The position numbers were made by a program, and so were the translations under genes. Below are positions 9,500 to 20,508 of a stretch of 64,000 nt of DNA, piece after piece. The stretch lies in the NCBI GenBank assembly GCA_019054805.1, contig JAHQIY010000031.1, positions 372,001 to 436,000 of the forward strand, read 5' to 3'. Source of the stretch: Brachionus manjavacas (Eukaryota; Rotifera; Eurotatoria; Ploima; Brachionidae). The first letter of the stretch is position 1; the number at the start of each line of letters is the position of its first letter. The notes beneath the pieces are model-generated. The model saw nothing but the letters and a program-made list of their open reading frames with translations, searched no databases and was not told the DNA's origin.

Positions 9500-12400
9500 C
9501 TTAAAAAAAAAAAAATTCGTTATAGAAAAAAAAATATTTGATAAATTTAGTTTTTTAAAAAGCCAAAATTGCTATCATGTACTCGAATTAAAAATTACAA
9601 AATTTAGAAAATAGAAAGGAATAAAATAATATTATATTATATTATTATTAATAATATTATTAAAAACAGAAAGCAAATTCATTTTTTCATTAACATAAAA
9701 ATTTTTTTCAAACTTAACTAGAGAATCTTTTAAATAAGCAAAAGTTTATAAAAATTTAATAATTGATACAAATAGCTTAATGAAAATATGGTTCAATTTC
9801 AAATTAAACATGAACGGTTTAGGTTTTAGTTCATTTTTACAATTGAAATTTAAGTAAATCGGTTCTCATAATTATACACAAATAAAATAAGATAATTCAG
9901 GATATGAGAAATAATTGGAAATATTAAATAAAAAATGGTCGGTACATTAAGACAGAATCTTTCATAAAAAGATTTTTTACAACAAGTCAAGTAAGATAAA
10001 ATTAAGAAATTAGAAAAAAAAAATAGAGCAAAAAAATTGTATGACGAATTTTGTATCGATTTGTTACAAACTTTTAATTACAATCAACTAAACAAAAATT
10101 AAAAGAATTTTTTTATTTTATTTTTTAAAAATTAATTTAATTAATTAAATTATGAACAAAAAAATCATTCAATTTTCTGTTTGGTAATTTGAGAAAAAAA
10201 ATAATTGAATACTTTTTTTAAAGCTAAAATTAAGAAATTATTAGTAAAAAAAAACAACAATTAAAATTTTAGCTAGTTTTAAAATTACTTGTTTAACTAT
10301 AATCAACAAATAATATAAGGAAAAACACAGCCAATAGATCGATGCTGTTTTGAAATAAATTTATAGATTTAAATTATCAAATAACTACCGTAAATTATTG
10401 ATCTAGATTTTATTTTTTTAAATAAAACTAAAGTAATTATTTTAAAAAATGAAAATTTTTAATTTTTTTTCCAAATCTGGTATTCGAATACAAATTAGAC
10501 AAAAATATTTTCTTTTTTGATAAATTAAATTAAATGATGATAATAAAATATATATAAAAAATTACCTTAAAATAACTTTTTTACCTTAAAATAATTTTTC
10601 TCATAATTGCCAAAATTATAACAAGGTATAAATTAATTATCGGTTCGATCTCCTAAAAAAATTAAAAAATCTTTATTTGATTTTAGGTAAACGATTTGCA
10701 GAAAATGTGGAGAATTTTGTTCAATTTGTATTTGAAATTCACAGACCCTTTATTTTAATTTTAATCAAAGATTTTTTCAATAATTGACAGAAATATTTTA
10801 TTTTGTTTAGATTAATTTTGAATAATTAAATAAAATAAAACTTAAACTTGAAGAGAAAAAGATCAATGCCTATTTAAATTTAAATATTCATATTAGAAAA
10901 AAAATACCGCATTCTTCATTCAGGTTTTTTCCTAGGTCTTCGTTGCTTTTTGTTTCAACCATTCCAATTGTTTGAGTAAAACTATTTATCTTGTCTTAAA
11001 TTAATTTTATTAGTTATTAAGTTAGAGTGTATAAAAAAGTGATTTATTGATGACATAGAAATATTTAATTTATTGATATTTTTATGTACATTTCAAATAA
11101 AAAATAGGCATATTTTTTTCAAAAATAATTTTCCTATTTAATCTGAAAAAAACTGAAACTTTGAACATTGAACAATTTTTGTAAATTTCTTGGTAAATTT
11201 TTGACTTTATTGAAGTCTGATTTTGTTTGGCAATGTTCAAAAGAAAACTATATTTTATAAAAATGAACGATTAATTTGTAAAATGTAATTAAATGATTTC
11301 TAATACAGTGCCGATTTATAACAAAAAGTGAATTTACGTAATTTTATTTCTAAAAAAAATTTTGTTAGTTATCATTTCTAAATTAAAAAGCTATTTATAG
11401 AAAATATGGATCAATTTTTGTAAAGAGATATTTTGGCAGAATATTTATTTTCGCATGTTGCTACTAATTAAAATGAAAATTTTAAACTTAATCAAGATAA
11501 TGATCCTAAAAACAATTGATGTAAAATTAATCTTCTTTATTTTATTTTTGTATTGTTTTGATTTTTCTAGATTAATTTAGCTAGATCGTCTGATAGTGTT
11601 TAGTTACTTTTTAGGGGTCCAGTACTTTATTGAAATTTTCTAAGGGACAAAAAATTTATCGATTAAAATTTTTTATCTTCAAAGATTAAAATAGCACACA
11701 CAAAATTAACAATTTACTTAAAAGAAAATATTTAACAATTTGGACCTTTTTGTTATAAAATTGTAGATTTTATTTGAATTTTTCAAACTTTTTTAATAAA
11801 AAAAATTAAATCAAATTTTTTTCAAACATCACTTTTTTACGTAAATTTTTAAAAAAATTTTTTTCAATCAAATATTCAACCAATTTTTTTTTAATTTATT
11901 TAAGCTTTCATTGCTTTTGGAATCGACCATTTTAATTGTTTTAATACAGCCTCCTGTTTTGTTTAAATTCATTTTATAAGTTATTTTATTAAATAAAATC
12001 AAATAAACAGATTTATGAGAGAGTGAAGTTGGAAGAAATTTTTAGGAGCAGAGCAGTTTTTTTCAAATAAAAATAACTTTTTCAAAATAAATATTGGTAT
12101 AAATAAATTTCTTTAAAAAAATATTAAAAAAAAATTATAAATTTCAAAATGGATTTTTAGTCATTTAAATTTATTAATAAACTTTTATTTTTTTTGTTTT
12201 TTTTAAAATTAGAATTTAGAAATTTCCGACAAATACTTTACAGATTAAATATTTTTTAAGATATTTAACATAATTAGTGCATACTTTGATAACTAACTAA
12301 GAAAATCAATTATAAATGAAGAAAAACCATTATAATCATAAAATCAATTATAAAAAGACATTTAATTTTTAATTCATTTTGAAGTAAAAATTTGCATTTT

Positions 12401-13129
12401 TTATTTATTTATTTCAATGATCGCCTTAAAGGCAATGTTAAAAAAAATAAAAAGAATAAAATGTAATAAAAAAGACAAAGTTATAGTGTTTTTTAAAAAA
12501 TTGAAAAAATTATTTAATTCAAATAATAATTTTTTTTTAATAAAATTAATAATTCAATTTTGTTATCTAATTTTTTTATTCAACTTATTTTCAAAAAGTT
12601 CACAACTTAACATCTAATTTAATCAAAATCAATAAAAAAAAAAGTAAAAAAGGTCTGCATTTTTATAATTTTAGCTTTTTGGGAAACATGTCAATATTTT
12701 ATATTTTATCGATAATATATCGAAATCTTTCGACATTATTTAAAAACTATTAATATTGACAGAATTTAGTGCTATCGATTTTAGAATACCTTTTTTGTTT
12801 TTGTTTTTATTTAACAATTTGGACCTTAAATTACTAATTTGAATTTGATTTTTTCAGCAAAGATGGATTTTCTTTTGAAGAAATGATTTGTTTTTTTTCT
12901 CGTTGACTTCCTTCTGATCTATTTTAATAAAATTCTTATAAATAAAATGTAATAACAATCATTAATTTATATTTTAAAAAGCTTACTATTTTAACTTCAT
13001 TTTTCAAATTCACAGAATATTGAATATTTTTGATTATTTTTTCTAAATTGAAAGATAACTCCTATCATCCAATTCCTTAAAAAATCACAATATATAAACT
13101 TTACATTATTATTTAAAAGATAAATTTTC
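9500..13129. other. A+T-rich desert
   Basis: About 3.6 kb of extreme A+T sequence with no believable ORF; the frame at 12417-12617 is Lys/Asn/Phe low-complexity. There is a small ATT-rich microsatellite at 9,625-9,665. Segments at about 10,935-11,025 and 11,900-11,990 look like a diverged direct repeat (TTCGTTGCTTTT/TTCATTGCTTTT followed by CCATTnnAATTGTTT). The string TATTTAACAATTTGGACCTT occurs at 11.73 and 12.81 kb. The region looks like old, degraded repeat material. Confidence 0.5.
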
Positions 13130-13275
13130 ACCATTCTCATTAACTTTCTTAAAATTTTTATCGACTTCTTGAGCTAAATTATATTTATTTGATTTAATTT
13201 GGCTCAATTTTTAAAAAAAAATATCTGCAGATACTCTTTTAATCTTAATTGATTTAAAAATAGCAATGAACAAAA
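13130..13275 (+). repeat. 146-bp target-site duplication, left copy
   Basis: Starts ACCATTCTCATTAACTTTC and ends TAGCAATGAACAAAA. An equal-length copy lies at 13884-14029 with 4 mismatches by eye (about 97% identity). The two copies exactly bracket a truncated LINE, so the whole 146 bp is read as the target-site duplication. Confidence 0.88.
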
Positions 13276-13883
13276 CTACCTTAAAATTCTAGCACATAAA
13301 TCGTGGCGACTCTGAATAGAGACACTTAAGTAAATCTATTTTGCACTAGTCAGATCAGTCATTGAATATTCGTCTCTCATTTTTCCTAGAATAGCAAAAT
13401 CTAATATTAAAAAACTACAGAGAATACAAAACTGTGCAATTAAGTAATTTATAAACTTAATTATCGGGAAAATGCGGCCGACATTAATCGAAGGTCGAGT
13501 ATTGAATTATTAAATGATAGGGCTAAAATTCTTAATGGTAATTACATTAATGAGTCTCTAGAAAACAAAAATCCATTAATTTCAGATTTAGTTAAAGAAT
13601 ATAAAAATTTTAAAGGAAGTAGAAAGCTCAATTTTAAAACAATTTTATGTGACCAAAATTTGCCATAAATAAAGAAATTTTAGAGGTTATAGTTCTTGTA
13701 ATTATTCTAAATTTTTCATTCTTTTTTTTATTTATTTTTATATATTTTTTTTTTTTTTCTAACCTTGTATTTAGGCGATTTTATTTTTGAAATGTAGAGA
13801 TGTATTTTGATTAATTTTTTTCTCCAGTTTGGCAAAGGAGCGCAAGCTCGAGCCAATTTAATTTATAAATAAAACGTTTACCT
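13276..13883 (+). mobile_element. LINE-C: 5'-truncated non-LTR retrotransposon
   Basis: 608 bp. The first part encodes, with one or two frameshifts, the C-terminal end of a non-LTR RT: VIEYSSLIFPRIAKSNIKKL, then INRRSSIELLNDRAKILNG and ISDLVKEYKNF, ending at about 13,667. This parallels SQ-KKLQAIQNSAVRSIP and VERLVKEYKEGFESR of LINE-A at 54 kb, so it is a relative of LINE-A. A 200-bp T-rich UTR follows, ending GCAAGCTCGAGCC and AATTTATAAATAAAA. Confidence 0.85.
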
Positions 13884-14029
13884 ACCATTCTCATTGATTT
13901 TCTTAAAATTTTTATCGACTTCTTGAGCTAAATTATATTTGTTTGATTTAATTTGGCTCAATTTTTAAAAAAAAATACCTGCAGATACTCTTTTAATCTT
14001 AATTGATTTAAAAATAGCAATGAACAAAA
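13884..14029 (+). repeat. 146-bp target-site duplication, right copy
   Basis: Right-hand member of the pair flanking LINE-C; same length as the left copy. Confidence 0.88.
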
Positions 14030-14289
14030 TTTTGTCTTTTTTTATTTATAAAATTAATTGATAAAAAAATTTTAAATTTTTTACAGTGTTACTGTAGGGC
14101 AAAATTAATTTGTCAACAATTAAATTATCAACAGTATATTTTGTCAACAAATAAAATATCAATAGTATAATTTATCAACAAAAAATAAAAATAAAAATTA
14201 AAGACTACAAATTGTCGACTAATAATTAATTGAAAAGATAAATAGAGTATTAATTATCAACTTATTAAGATTTTGAATATTGCAAGTAG

Positions 14290-14605
14290 ATTCTAATTTT
14301 TGAATTATACCCGGCTTACTTTTGATAATGATAAAGGTTTTATACTCAAGAATAAGTGTGAGATTGCTTGAAATGTCCCGAAAACTTCTAGTATCCTCTT
14401 ATAAAAACACCCACACTTTATAATGTGGATAGTTCAAAGTTTGTAACTTTTCTAAAATGTATTTGTAATTTGCTCTTTCTGAAATTATTTAAACTCTAAC
14501 ACTATATAAAAATTCTTCTAACAATGGTGAAAGGAGTTTAATTACTCAAAGCCATTTAAAAAAAAAATTTTATTAAATAAACTATCAAAAAAAAAAAAAA
14601 AAAAA
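14290..14605 (+). other. Candidate poly(A)-tailed retro-sequence
   Basis: Non-coding looking stretch ending in ATTAAATAAACTATC followed by an uninterrupted run of 19 A. An AATAAA about 10 bases before a pure poly(A) run is the signature of a reverse-transcribed polyadenylated transcript. The source transcript and 5' boundary are not identifiable. Confidence 0.35.
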
Positions 14606-14611
14606 TAATAA

Positions 14612-14784
14612 AAGTTTTTTCAACTTTCATTTTTTTATCTTATTTACTCTATTTTGATTCTTTTTTTTTATCTAATTTTATTAACTTTAATTTTATTTTT
14701 ATTTTATTTTTTTATTTTATTTTTAATTTATTCTGAAGGAGCTTTAGCTGGGTACAGAAAACATATAAATAAATAAATAAATAA
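14612..14784 (+). mobile_element. 5'-truncated LINE-A 3' tail
   Basis: T-rich LINE-A 3' UTR ending GAAGGAGCTTTAGCTGGGTA, CAGAAAACATATAAATAAAT. It abuts the ULP1-like frame directly. No long target duplication is visible here, unlike at 3.0 and 13.1 kb. Confidence 0.85.
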
Positions 14785-14785
14785 C

Positions 14786-15220
14786 GTTTGTACTCATTGG
14801 CTTGTATTGACCACTTTAAACCAAAGTCAAGATTGGATTGTATACGATAGTCTCAACAACGAGTTATCCTTAAACGAATTACGTCCGGTATTCAAAAACC
14901 TAAAACAAACATCGAAAATATCAGGAAGATTTGTCTTTAAAACCATTCAAGTTGAAGCTCAAACTGGCGGAATAGACTGTGGTCTTCTTGCGATAGCGTA
15001 TGCTTTCGATTTGTGTCGTAATCTCAACCCGTCAACTCTCAAGTATTCTCAATGTGATATGCGAGCTCATTTTAATGAATGTTTAAAAAATAAAAAATTT
15101 ACAGAATTTCCTTCAAACCCCTTAGATCATATCCGGGAATATAAAACTGTAAAATATAACATTAAAATTAAATTTTTTTATTTCGTTAAATTATCTTTAT
15201 ATTTTTTTCACATTTTTTAG
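14786..15220 (+). pseudogene. ULP1/SENP-like (C48) cysteine protease, N-truncated
   Basis: Frame open from the LINE-A junction. It contains the catalytic His in VCTHWLVL, an Asp in WIVYDSLNNE, and the Gln-to-Cys block QTGGIDCGLLAIAYAFDL, the order His-Asp-Gln/Cys of C48 SUMO-protease-like enzymes. C48 proteins cleave SUMO or related ubiquitin-like tails, and are often captured by mobile elements. Everything before the catalytic His is missing, apparently separated or lost through the LINE-A insertion at 14.6-14.78 kb. The sequence is not close to the C48 domain of LINE-U (NDCGVFVC), so it is a separate lineage. It lies inside inverted terminal repeats, so it is probably element-encoded. Confidence 0.7.
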
Positions 15221-15359
15221 TTTACAAATTGTAATTTTTTTTTAAATAAAATTGTTGACAAAATATACTGTTGATCTTTTATTCAGTTGATAAATTGATT
15301 TTTATCAACTGACTTTTGATTAAGTCAAAGTCAATGACTTAAAAAATTTAATAAGACTA

Positions 15360-15490
15360 AGTAAAGCCAGTCAGCTTGACGGTCAAAATTTTGGACCGTT
15401 TAAAAAATCGGTAAAAAAAAAAGCGGGCAGTCAAAGATACGGTCAACATTGTGGCGGGCGGTCATTTAGCCGTTCAGCTTGGCAGCCAGA
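15360..15490. other. Short G+C-richer stretch with GGTCA repeats
   Basis: Contains several forms of GCTTGACGGTCAAAATTTTG, CGGTCAACATTGTGGCGGGC and GTTCAGCTTGGCAGCC. It is compositionally unlike the flanks and probably part of an element end or regulatory region. No gene seen. Confidence 0.3.
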
Positions 15491-15584
15491 GTTATTTTTT
15501 GCATCAAAAAAAACACAAACATGGTACTCGGGTTAATAAAGCGTTCGTTTTAATCATGAGTAAAGAACACAATCAAAGAGCAAA

Positions 15585-15725
15585 CATTTCCATAGTGAGA
15601 CCACATTTAGAGTACGTAGTTCAAGTCTAGAATCCATTTTTAAGAAAGACATCGCGGCTATTGAAGGTGTTCAAAAAAGAGCAAAAAAAATTATAAGTGA
15701 ATTTGAAACCCTAGTTAAATTATAA
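15585..15725 (+). pseudogene. CR1/Jockey-like RT C-terminal fragment
   Basis: Translates, with a frameshift and a stop, to IVRPHLEYVVQV then NPFLRK, followed by IAAIEGVQKRAKKIISEFET. This is the conserved RPHLEYA.Q.W.P....I..IE.VQ+RA.+ block after the RT palm of CR1/Jockey-type LINEs. Confidence 0.75.
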
Positions 15726-15910
15726 GTGAATTTAAGCTTTTAGTTTTAAAAATAAACTTGATATTTTTTTTTAAATTGTAAAAATGTTATTGATGGCTAC
15801 AATAGCGCAACTAAATCTTGAGCTGAGTTGAGGATGATGAAAATTTCGAATAAAACAATTTAAATTTTATTTTAAAAATTTATTTATTTGAAAAAAAAAT
15901 AAACAATTTT

Positions 15911-15955
15911 GTAGGAAACGACGCGTTTCGACCGATAGGCCTTCGTCAAGATCTA
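15911..15955 (-). ncRNA. Hammerhead-ribozyme-like motif
   Basis: Minus strand reads TTGACGAAGGCC, loop TATC, GGTC, GAAAC, GC, GTC. This matches the hammerhead layout: a near-consensus CUGANGA box (first C replaced by U), stem II GGCC/GGUC, the conserved GAAA, a very short stem III (AC-GC-GU) and a GUC cleavage site. Short-stem hammerheads of this kind are known from Penelope-like and other retroelements. Stem I pairing is not obvious and the C3 change should weaken cleavage, so it may be decayed. It lies 3' of an RT remnant on the same strand. Confidence 0.45.
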
Positions 15956-16106
15956 GTTAACCGAGAATTAAAATGATTTATTGATTATCATGAAAAAAAG
16001 AGAAAAAAGAAAAAAAAATTATTTGAATTTGGAAAAAAACTTTTTATATTACATTCTTAAGAATAAAAATTGTAAAATTTTTCATTATTTGAAATATTAA
16101 CTAAAT

Positions 16107-16834
16107 TTAATTTACAATTAAACAATGCTTCAGTTGATTTTCTCCTATTACTACGAAGATCCTAAAGTTACTTCTCCTCAATAGAAATTTAATGTTTTTT
16201 TTTGATCGGATCAGAATCTTATATCTTATCTTCCATTGTAAACACTCCATTCTCAATTGGCCTGTAATCCACTGTGATTCGGAATAATCCTTTCTTTTTG
16301 TAAATATCATAAATTGAAAAACGCCAACTAAATCTTTTTCTTGTACTCAATACTACGTTTTGGCTTCAGACGTTTGTTTATCTCTTTATCAGTTGAATTA
16401 ATGTTTGATCGGCATTTTGAATTTTATGATAAAGAAATGAATTTTTAATTCTTAATATAATTAATACTGAGGTTCATTTTTGGATGTAACATTTTACTAA
16501 GTCACTTAAGTCACAATTTCGATTTGTGACTTAAGTGCATGATATGCTTTCCAACTTGCCAATCTTCTCTCTTGAAGATGTGTATTGCTTTTGTTATTTT
16601 GTGTAACTGTAACACCAAGGTATTTGATTTTTTGAGGACTTTTCGGAGCTTTACAGCGCTATCGGTAATTAGTAGTAAGTCGTCAGCGTACATAAGCACT
16701 CCAGTTTGAATTCCATTCACTTCTGTTATTAGATTTGTCTTTCTAATTTTTTCAATCAATTGTTCGACATAAATTGAGAAAAATTTTGGAGACAACGGTC
16801 CACCTTGACACCAATGATTTTTTTTTAAAATCAA
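16107..16834 (-). pseudogene. LINE reverse transcriptase fragment (palm)
   Basis: Minus-strand frame 16834-16511 contains QGGPLSPKFFSIYVEQLIEK (RT motif 4/B) and GVLMYADDLLLITDS (catalytic YADD). Frame 16310-16107 may be the degraded downstream part. The motif style differs from LINE-A, -B, -U and -G, so it is another LINE family. It is truncated on both sides. Confidence 0.75.
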
Positions 16835-17288
16835 TTTTTATATAATTTCATTATTTTTTACTAAATAAATAATGAAACAAGTTGTACAAATTTTTAAAAG
16901 AATTTAAAAAAGAAGCTAAAGTATTTCCAACATAAATAAAATAATCTTTTATTTGATCTTTTTTCAACTTTTTTGTTTACTTTACATTATTAGTTTAAAA
17001 AATTTCTTTTCAAATTGAGCTTGGATCAAATCAGGTATTTCTTTGGTAAATTTATTTTCGCTTGTTAACGATCAAATCTACGTCTTTTTTATTCTTTATT
17101 TGATTTCTTGAATCGCCAACATTTGGCAGACTTTAATTTTTGACCTTAGGCTTTTTTTCATAGCACCTTATTTTCAAACTAATTAATTTTGAAATTTTAG
17201 AAAATAAAAATGTCAATTCTTTATCAATTTGGTTTATTCAAAAGAAATTGATTTAATTTTAAAAAATCAAATTTATGAATTCTTAGTA

Positions 17289-17816
17289 TTAAAAAAATTT
17301 TGCGATTGAAAAAAACATAAATGTAGTTAGGACCCAAAAGCCCATTTTTAAACTAGTTGATGAGTTACAATTGTCAGTAGTGCATATGTGTTGAAATATT
17401 TTCGAACCATAATTTTCTTTTGATTCCACTAATAAATTTTCATTACTGAAACAGCCTAGTTTGACGTAAAGATTTCCTCCCGATAATTTAAAAACATTTT
17501 TCTAAAAAAAATTCATTTAATTTAAAAATCAATTAAATTAAAAAATATACATAGCAGCTATTGTATTGTAGTGCCGGATTTTTAGGAACAATTATTTGAC
17601 ATTCTTTTTCAGAATTCTCGCTATTAAAATAATATTTGACATCTTCTGTGCCAGGCGCACTAATTCCATAGCCAACTTTGCACTTAATTGAATACACCCC
17701 AATCAGCTGGGCTTAAGATAAAATAATTAAACAGGCCGAATTTATTAATTTACCTTTTCATCAAAATTACCTAAAAAAATAGAAAAAATAATTGATAAAC
17801 AGATCAAATTCTTCAT
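17289..17816 (-). CDS. Ly6/uPAR three-finger GPI-anchored protein (three exons)
   Basis: Spliced model, all phases 0: exon 1 17816-17754, exon 2 17706-17551, exon 3 17501-17289, with introns of 47 and 49 bp bounded by GT...AG. Product 143 residues. Residues 1-15 form a signal peptide (MKNLICLSIIFSIFL). The mature part has six cysteines after the signal, in spaced positions (IKC, KEC, NSC, LGC, HIC, DNC) and ends with the Ly6 hallmark C-x4-CN (CTTDNCN). After a Ser/Thr-rich spacer (NSSTS) comes a hydrophobic C-terminus (GFWVLTTFMFFSIAKFF), as expected of a GPI-anchor signal. The protein should be extracellular and membrane-tethered; its partner is unknown. A TATA-like GGTATAAATATTCG lies about 70 bp upstream of the ATG. 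An alternative donor in exon 1 (TTAG|GTAATT) would shorten the N-terminus. Six rather than eight to ten cysteines suggests a degenerate or minimal three-finger fold. Confidence 0.78.
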
Positions 17817-17879
17817 CTCTGTACCCAAACTCTTTGATTATTTAAGATACTCTTTTTTCAAAGTTTTATAAAACCTTCG

Positions 17880-17893
17880 AATATTTATACCAT
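17880..17893 (-). promoter_or_regulatory. TATA-like box of the Ly6 gene
   Basis: Minus-strand GGTATAAATATTCG about 65-75 bp upstream of the start codon, in a short A+T leader. Position and sequence suit a core promoter; no other element is clear. Confidence 0.4.
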
Positions 17894-19517
17894 AATTTTG
17901 TCTTTCTCAATCATCTTAAGTTTCCACACAGAAAACAAATATTATTTTAAAGTTACCATAGCAAAAGAAAATCTTCTTTTTCTGTTTTACTTTAAATTTA
18001 TACTTAGGTGATTTGTCAATATTTATCATTTAATTTAAATTTACAAAGCAAAATCTAGAGATCGATTTAATGCAAACCTAAGTAATTATTTGATGAAAGA
18101 ATTTGAAATATTTTCAGAACTTTCTTCAATTAGATCTGCACACTTATTTGATTTACGTGAATTTACTTGTAAATATTGAGTTTGTTTCCGGCAATTTACT
18201 TAAAAAATTGTCAAAAAATAAATAAATATTACTAATTAAAAAAAATCAAAAATCAGAAAACATCTTTTTTCAAATATTTGAAAAATTTCAAAATTAGATC
18301 TCGAAGAAAAAGAAAATTTAAATGAAAATTTGTTCTTTTTTTAATCATAGATATTTCTGACGTTAGAAAAAAGATTGTTTAATGATTAATTAAAAAATCA
18401 AATCGTAATTTTAATTTTTGTCACAAAAAATAATGAACAGGTACAGTATAGGGAATAGCTCCTATAAGAAGTTCTAACTAAACGCAGCTATATCGTCTAA
18501 GCTAAATTTACCTTAAAGCAGAATCTTTCTATTCTAATAAAAAATTAAAATTTTTTTAGAGTAAAGGGGAGTCTTGTCTGCTTTGTGACCAGAATAAAAT
18601 TAAATTCGGTCTACCTTACCCTTGTATGTGATCCTGAGTAGTGTCATTTTAAAATAAGTCACATTCTGAACACTCTTTAGTTTTTTCCTAATAAAATGAT
18701 AATAAACAAAGTTTTTTTTGAAAATTTAAATTTTTTTAAAAGTTTCATTTTTATGTCCTCAGACTGAACAAACAAATTTCTACATTCTAAGATGAGTCCA
18801 AGCATTGAATAATTTAAACAATTAGTAAAGCTGATATTGATTCTTTTATTATCATTGTGGAATCAAAATTAGTTGGGCCAAACTGTTCAATTTCTAATTT
18901 AACTTTTTTCCCCATCTTTTAATTTTGTCCAAATAACACCTTATTTTAATAAGAATAAAATAAATCAAAATAAGAAAGTTGGCTTAGTTGATTCAGTATC
19001 ATCTTCATTCTCGAATTATTATCTTCATCTTCATCATCATCTTAATCAGCTTAGTTTTCACTCTCAGCATTTGAGTCATTATCTTAACCTTGGTTCAAAA
19101 ATTCTAAAGCTTTGTGATTTAAAATGAATAAGTAGATATTAAATTATCGAATTAAATAAATTTATTCGGATTCACATAAAAAAATTTTTAAAGCTCTAGA
19201 AATTGAAGTGCCAAAATGACCGATGCGGCACTTTCTGGATAATTTTTTTTTTTCGGAATAAAGAATTACTTTTTCAATTATTTCAAATTCAGATTTAAAT
19301 TAAATGTTGTAGTCCTTTAAATTTCTACAATTGTTTTCTAATCCAAAGTGCATTTGGTTTAATTTTTTGTGTTTGAATTACAAAATGTATCCAATGTTGA
19401 AATTACATCTATCAATAAAAAAAAATTTTAATATTTTTTAATACACAAAAATATTTTTATCCCCACAAAAAATTGATATAAAGAAATTTTTTCTTTAAAA
19501 AAACAAAACATTTTTTA

Positions 19518-19673
19518 TCAAAAAAAAAACAAAAAAATTAAATTATTGAATTGATCTAGAGAATCGCAATCTCGTGAATAATCAAAAGTCCTAACTGAGC
19601 TTCTTTTGTTTTCTCGTAGAAGTTCAGCATCTTCAACTGTGTCGTTATTTTCTAAAACGCTAGCACTTGACAT
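19518..19673 (-). pseudogene. N-terminal coding fragment of a probable transposase
   Basis: 51-codon minus-strand frame starting MSSASVLENNDTVEDAELLR with SSVRTFDYSRDCDSLDQFNN, then collapsing into poly-Phe from a T run. The acidic start plus a FD...DSLDQ patch recalls the N-termini of Mutator-like transposases. A minus-strand acidic patch with stops at 19.0-19.08 kb (DDDEDEDNN) could be the matching C-terminal remnant. Weak assignment. Confidence 0.25.
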
Positions 19674-19699
19674 TTTAAAGTTAATTTTTCATTATCTTA

Positions 19700-19740
19700 A
19701 ATTTTATTTTATTTATTTATTTGTTTTATGTACCGAGGTA
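19700..19740 (-). mobile_element. Extremely truncated LINE-A tail
   Basis: About 40 bp: TTTATTTGTTTTATGTACCG on the plus strand, the inverse of the LINE-A terminus. Confidence 0.4.
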
Positions 19741-20340
19741 GAGGGTTAGGTCTAAAACATACACCCATCAAAATTGCAATAAAACAACACTGGGTGTCAA
19801 AATATTTATTAAAGTTCAAAGTATTTTGATACATTTATTCCTAATTATCTGAATTTTACTGTTCACCCCTTTTCAATTAAAAAAAAAATTTCATCACCTT
19901 TAAATTTAGAATGGATAAAAGACAACACACAACACCCAAAAACACACTCAAAGCTTTCCAGATACACCCCAAAGCTGATTATATTTTTGAATAGAGCATA
20001 AAAATATCTACAAGAAAATGTAGTTTTTATAAATTAAATAATATGATTTTGCCATTAAAAATCGTATAAACAGTTATTTTTACTCTTCGACAATACAACC
20101 CTGGTTTTGTTGCCTTTTTTCATTTTTTTCTAGAATATAAAATTGAAAAATCAAAATCATCTAATAAAGTGTGAATAATTTTAAAATAAAAAGGCTTGAA
20201 AATAAATAAAATAAATAAAAATTTATGAGTTGTTAGCTGACTTCTTGATCGAGCTAGAGTTGAAAGAGATCCAGTTTTTGATTACTGGTAATATTTAGCA
20301 ACAGCACTTCCACATTTAAATGAATCATTCTTGATTTGAT

Positions 20341-20508
20341 TTAGAGGCGTTCGAGACGAATGTACTTGTTTTGAGTTCTTGTATAATTCCCATGAGGCCT
20401 TAGCACAATCTTTTTATTCATTTCACTTGTTCCTTTATCCCAAACGTATACAAATAGAAACTTATCAAAGTCCTGGGGATTATATGAATTCCTCAATCTG
20501 ATTGTTTC
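20341..20508 (-). CDS. Terminal exon of an unrecognised host gene
   Basis: 55 codons plus stop, after an acceptor TTTTAAAAG. The product begins ETIRLRNSYNPQDFDKF, continues FVYVWDKGTSEMNKKIV and ends IRLERL. Codon use and amphipathic pattern look genuinely coding, and there is no ATG, so it is a 3' exon. Candidate upstream exons on the same strand are near 20,640-20,690 (AFDESDCQMQIFCFS or, in another frame, VIAKCKYFAFRCKSGEGIF) and 20,770-20,920 (GEIGFLNIKLTLRLKITLN), but their phases do not join cleanly. I do not recognise the family. Confidence 0.45.
   Translation of the reverse strand, partial: ETIRLRNSYNPQDFDKFLFVYVWDKGTSEMNKKIVLRPHGNYTRTQNKYIRLERL

Larger units (their letters stand above)
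14097..15320 (+). mobile_element. TIR element carrying a ULP1-like protease fragment
   Basis: Inverted end sequences: left 14,105-14,165 and right 15,245-15,310. They share ATCAACAGTATATTTTGTCA in opposite orientation, within about 60 bp of imperfect inverted repeat. A short motif (GTCAACAA / ATCAACAG) is repeated several times near each end. The interior holds a C48 protease frame and a LINE-A tail inserted just before it. No target duplication was defined, so the superfamily is unassigned. Confidence 0.5.

Noticed and set aside
12417-12617. 66-codon plus-strand frame in the A+T desert
   Set aside because: Lys/Asn/Phe/Ile only, no start context, no splice partner; expected by chance in such composition.
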